From Prochloron didemni P4-Papua_New_Guinea (GTDB taxonomy: Bacteria; Cyanobacteriota; Cyanobacteriia; Cyanobacteriales; Prochloraceae): a stretch of 32,153 nt of DNA. The position numbers and the translations under genes are program-made. The first letter of the stretch is position 1, and the number at the start of each line of letters is the position of its first letter. Positions 30,553 through 32,153 of this stretch are shown one piece after another. Location of the stretch: NCBI GenBank assembly GCA_000252485.1, contig JH611072.1, positions 1 through 32,153 on the forward strand, given 5' to 3'. The notes beneath the pieces were generated by a model that saw only the letters and a program-made list of their open reading frames with translations, ran no database searches and was not told where the DNA came from.

Positions 30553-31857
30553 ATGGGTATAGAGAGGACAGAGTACAGCCAGCGCCGGGAAAGATTGATG
30601 GCTAAAATTAGCACGGGTACGGCCATCTTCCGCAGCGCACCAACAGCAATCATGCACCACGATGTGGAACATGTCTATCGTCAGGACAGCGATTTTTTCT
30701 ATCTCACCGGTTTCGAGGAACCGGAAGCGGTGGCAGTACTGGCTCCCCATCATGAAGAACACCGCTTTGTCCTCTTCGTGCGACCGAAAGACCCAGAAAA
30801 GGAGACTTGGACCGGTTATCGCGCGGGAGTAGAGACAGCAAAAAAGCTGTATGGGGCTGATGAAGCTTATTCAATTAATGAACTGGATGAAAAGCTGCCT
30901 CAATATTTGATTAAAGCTGATCGCATTTACTATCACTTGGGCAGTGATCGCCCTTTCAACCAACGAATCATTACCCACTGGCAGCGACTGATGGCGGGAT
31001 ATGCCAAACGGGGTACTGGACCCATTGCCATCGAAGACCCAGGACCCACTCTCCACCCCATGCGTCAAGTGAAAAGTGCTGCGGAACTGGAAATGATTCG
31101 TAAAGCTACGGCTATTTCTGCGACAGCCCACAACTACGCGAGAGAGTTAGCTAAACCGGGAGTTTATGAATACGAACTGCAAGCAGAAATAGAACGAATC
31201 TTTCGCAGTCAAGGGGGGACGGGTCCCGCTTATCCTTCCATTGTAGCTTCTGGGGAAAATGCTTGCATCCTGCACTACATTGAGAACAATCGCCAAATCC
31301 AGGACGGAGATTTAGTTCTCATTGATGCTGGTTGTTGCTACGGTAATTACAATGGAGATATTACTCGTACTTTCCCTGTGAGTGGGGAGTTTACTAAGGA
31401 ACAAAAAATAATTTACGACTTAGTTTTAAGCGCTCAATTAAAAGCCATAGAACAAGTAAAACCTGGCAATACTTATAATCAAGTTCACGATGCGGCAGTG
31501 GAAGTATTGGTGGAAGGATTAAAGAGCTTAGGTCTTTTGAGAGGGAATGTAGAAAAAATCATCCAAGAAAAGAAATACCAACCTTTTTATATGCATGGTA
31601 CTGGACATTGGTTGGGTTTGGACGTTCACGATGCGGGAGTTTATCGATATGGAGAAGAAAAAGAAAATCAGCTACCTTTACAACCAGGTCACGTGTTGAC
31701 AGTAGAACCAGGGATTTATATTGGACCCAATATTCAACCGGTGAAAGGACAGCCAAGAGTTCCCAAGCGTTGGCGAGGCATTGGCGTTCGCATCGAAGAC
31801 GATGTTTTGGTCACTGAAGAAGGTTGTGAAATATTAACTGCTGCCGTTCCCAAGTAG
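30553..31857 (+). CDS. pepP: Xaa-Pro aminopeptidase (aminopeptidase P)
   Basis: This 434-residue metallopeptidase removes N-terminal residues before proline. The N-terminal domain has YRQDSDFFYLTGFEEPEAVA. The pita-bread domain has the dinuclear metal ligands: Asp in LIDAGCCYGNY and in NGDITRTFP, His in HGTGHWLGLDVHD, Glu in VEPGIYIG and Glu in GVRIEDDVLV. The ATG at 30553 gives the family N-terminus (GIERTEYSQRRERLMAKIS). The 26 upstream codons in frame derive from the GAATTTT repeat and are judged untranslated. Probably cytosolic. Confidence 0.95.
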   Translation: MGIERTEYSQRRERLMAKISTGTAIFRSAPTAIMHHDVEHVYRQDSDFFYLTGFEEPEAVAVLAPHHEEHRFVLFVRPKDPEKETWTGYRAGVETAKKLYGADEAYSINELDEKLPQYLIKADRIYYHLGSDRPFNQRIITHWQRLMAGYAKRGTGPIAIEDPGPTLHPMRQVKSAAELEMIRKATAISATAHNYARELAKPGVYEYELQAEIERIFRSQGGTGPAYPSIVASGENACILHYIENNRQIQDGDLVLIDAGCCYGNYNGDITRTFPVSGEFTKEQKIIYDLVLSAQLKAIEQVKPGNTYNQVHDAAVEVLVEGLKSLGLLRGNVEKIIQEKKYQPFYMHGTGHWLGLDVHDAGVYRYGEEKENQLPLQPGHVLTVEPGIYIGPNIQPVKGQPRVPKRWRGIGVRIEDDVLVTEEGCEILTAAVPK

Positions 31858-31860
31858 AAA

Positions 31861-31930
31861 AGTTGTTGGTTGTTTGTTGTTGGTTGTTGGTTGTTGGTTG
31901 TTGGTTGTTTGTTATTGGTTGTTTGTTATT
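31861..31930. repeat. TTGTTGG heptamer tandem array
   Basis: GGTTGTT units start four bases after the pepP stop; the same family occurs at 2157-2265 and (inverted) 18411-18490. The rest of 31858-32153 carries no gene. Confidence 0.9.
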
Positions 31931-31993
31931 GGACTTTGACTATCCTTCATACACCTGGTAACTGATAACTGGTCACTTATTTGCTAATGGGTC

Positions 31994-32008
31994 GTGGGCG
32001 ATGCCCAC
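31994..32008. repeat. GTGGGCGATGCCCAC palindrome
   Basis: A 6-bp perfect inverted repeat around GAT, followed by CCTACAAT; a common cyanobacterial intergenic palindrome. Confidence 0.6.
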
Positions 32009-32075
32009 CCTACAATATACAGGGACGGGGCAATTAGACTTTTATCACAATTATAATAGCTTCCTGGGTTTGAAT

Positions 32076-32112
32076 TAGTTGTTGGTTGTTTGTTGTTGGT
32101 TATTTGTTGTTT
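32076..32112. repeat. TTGTTGG-type repeat, short tract
   Basis: This is a further short run of GTTGTTGGTTGTTTG units near the window end. It is followed at 32137-32153 by the C-tract repeat also found at 25952. Confidence 0.8.
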
Positions 32113-32153
32113 GATTTCTACTACCTTTAGGCTGGAGATCCCCCCCAGCCCCC

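Noticed and set aside
1-32153. tRNA or rRNA genes
   Set aside because: I found no cloverleaf with a CCA-adjacent acceptor or rRNA-like conserved stretches by reading; a covariance-model scan would settle this.

Overview
The window is a cyanobacterial chromosome segment. It carries psbA (photosystem II D1), more than 20 copies of the HIP1 octamer GCGATCGC or near relatives, a HpsJ-like protein, a Rcp1-type response regulator family, a cyanobacterial-style Ser/Thr kinase, and many short palindromic and tandem repeats of the kind found in large filamentous cyanobacterial genomes. The genus cannot be fixed from the sequence alone.

Layout. Positions 1-3550 are housekeeping: scpA and a LapA-like membrane protein on the minus strand, pdxH on the plus strand, and psbA convergent to pdxH with a shared bidirectional terminator. 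Positions 3550-4500 are decayed: a PurM-like gene fragment and an IS5-family transposase remnant. Positions 4547-9046 hold a compact signalling locus. It contains a periplasmic substrate-binding lipoprotein with no transporter genes beside it, a membrane sensor histidine kinase, a Rcp1-like regulator, a receiver fused to a dimerisation domain whose phospho-accepting His is Gln, and a second Rcp1-like regulator split by a short repeat insertion. Positions 9225-22549 are mostly ordinary genes: a zinc-ribbon/FHA protein, pgl, HpsJ-like, DUF502, nusB, ftsY, a GAF-PP2C phosphatase, a small membrane protein, argH, a tandem Nudix protein, a Ser/Thr kinase, dapB and an excisionase-like DNA-binding protein.

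Positions 22550-30470 are an accessory island built from repeats. Two related copies of a 400-500 bp repeat bracket an alpha/beta hydrolase and a truncated membrane-protein gene. Then follow a broken IS1-like transposase, an ADP-ribosylglycohydrolase, a VapBC-like toxin-antitoxin pair, and an AAA ATPase overlapping a DUF4276 (TOPRIM-like) gene, which has the shape of a two-gene defence module. A roughly 100 bp repeat with a promoter-like TTGACA box sits just upstream of both the toxin-antitoxin pair and the ATPase pair. Aminopeptidase P (pepP) closes the window, followed by more heptamer repeats.

The recurrent theme is short repeats inserted into or against genes: the scpA 3' end, the lipoprotein signal peptide, the second response regulator, the hpsJ-like gene, the translation start of the Nudix gene and the N-terminus of the ADP-ribosylglycohydrolase. 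The strongest leads for undescribed biology are the substrate-binding-protein/kinase/pseudo-dimerisation locus, the repeat-bracketed hydrolase cassette, and the repeat with a promoter-like box in front of defence-type genes.
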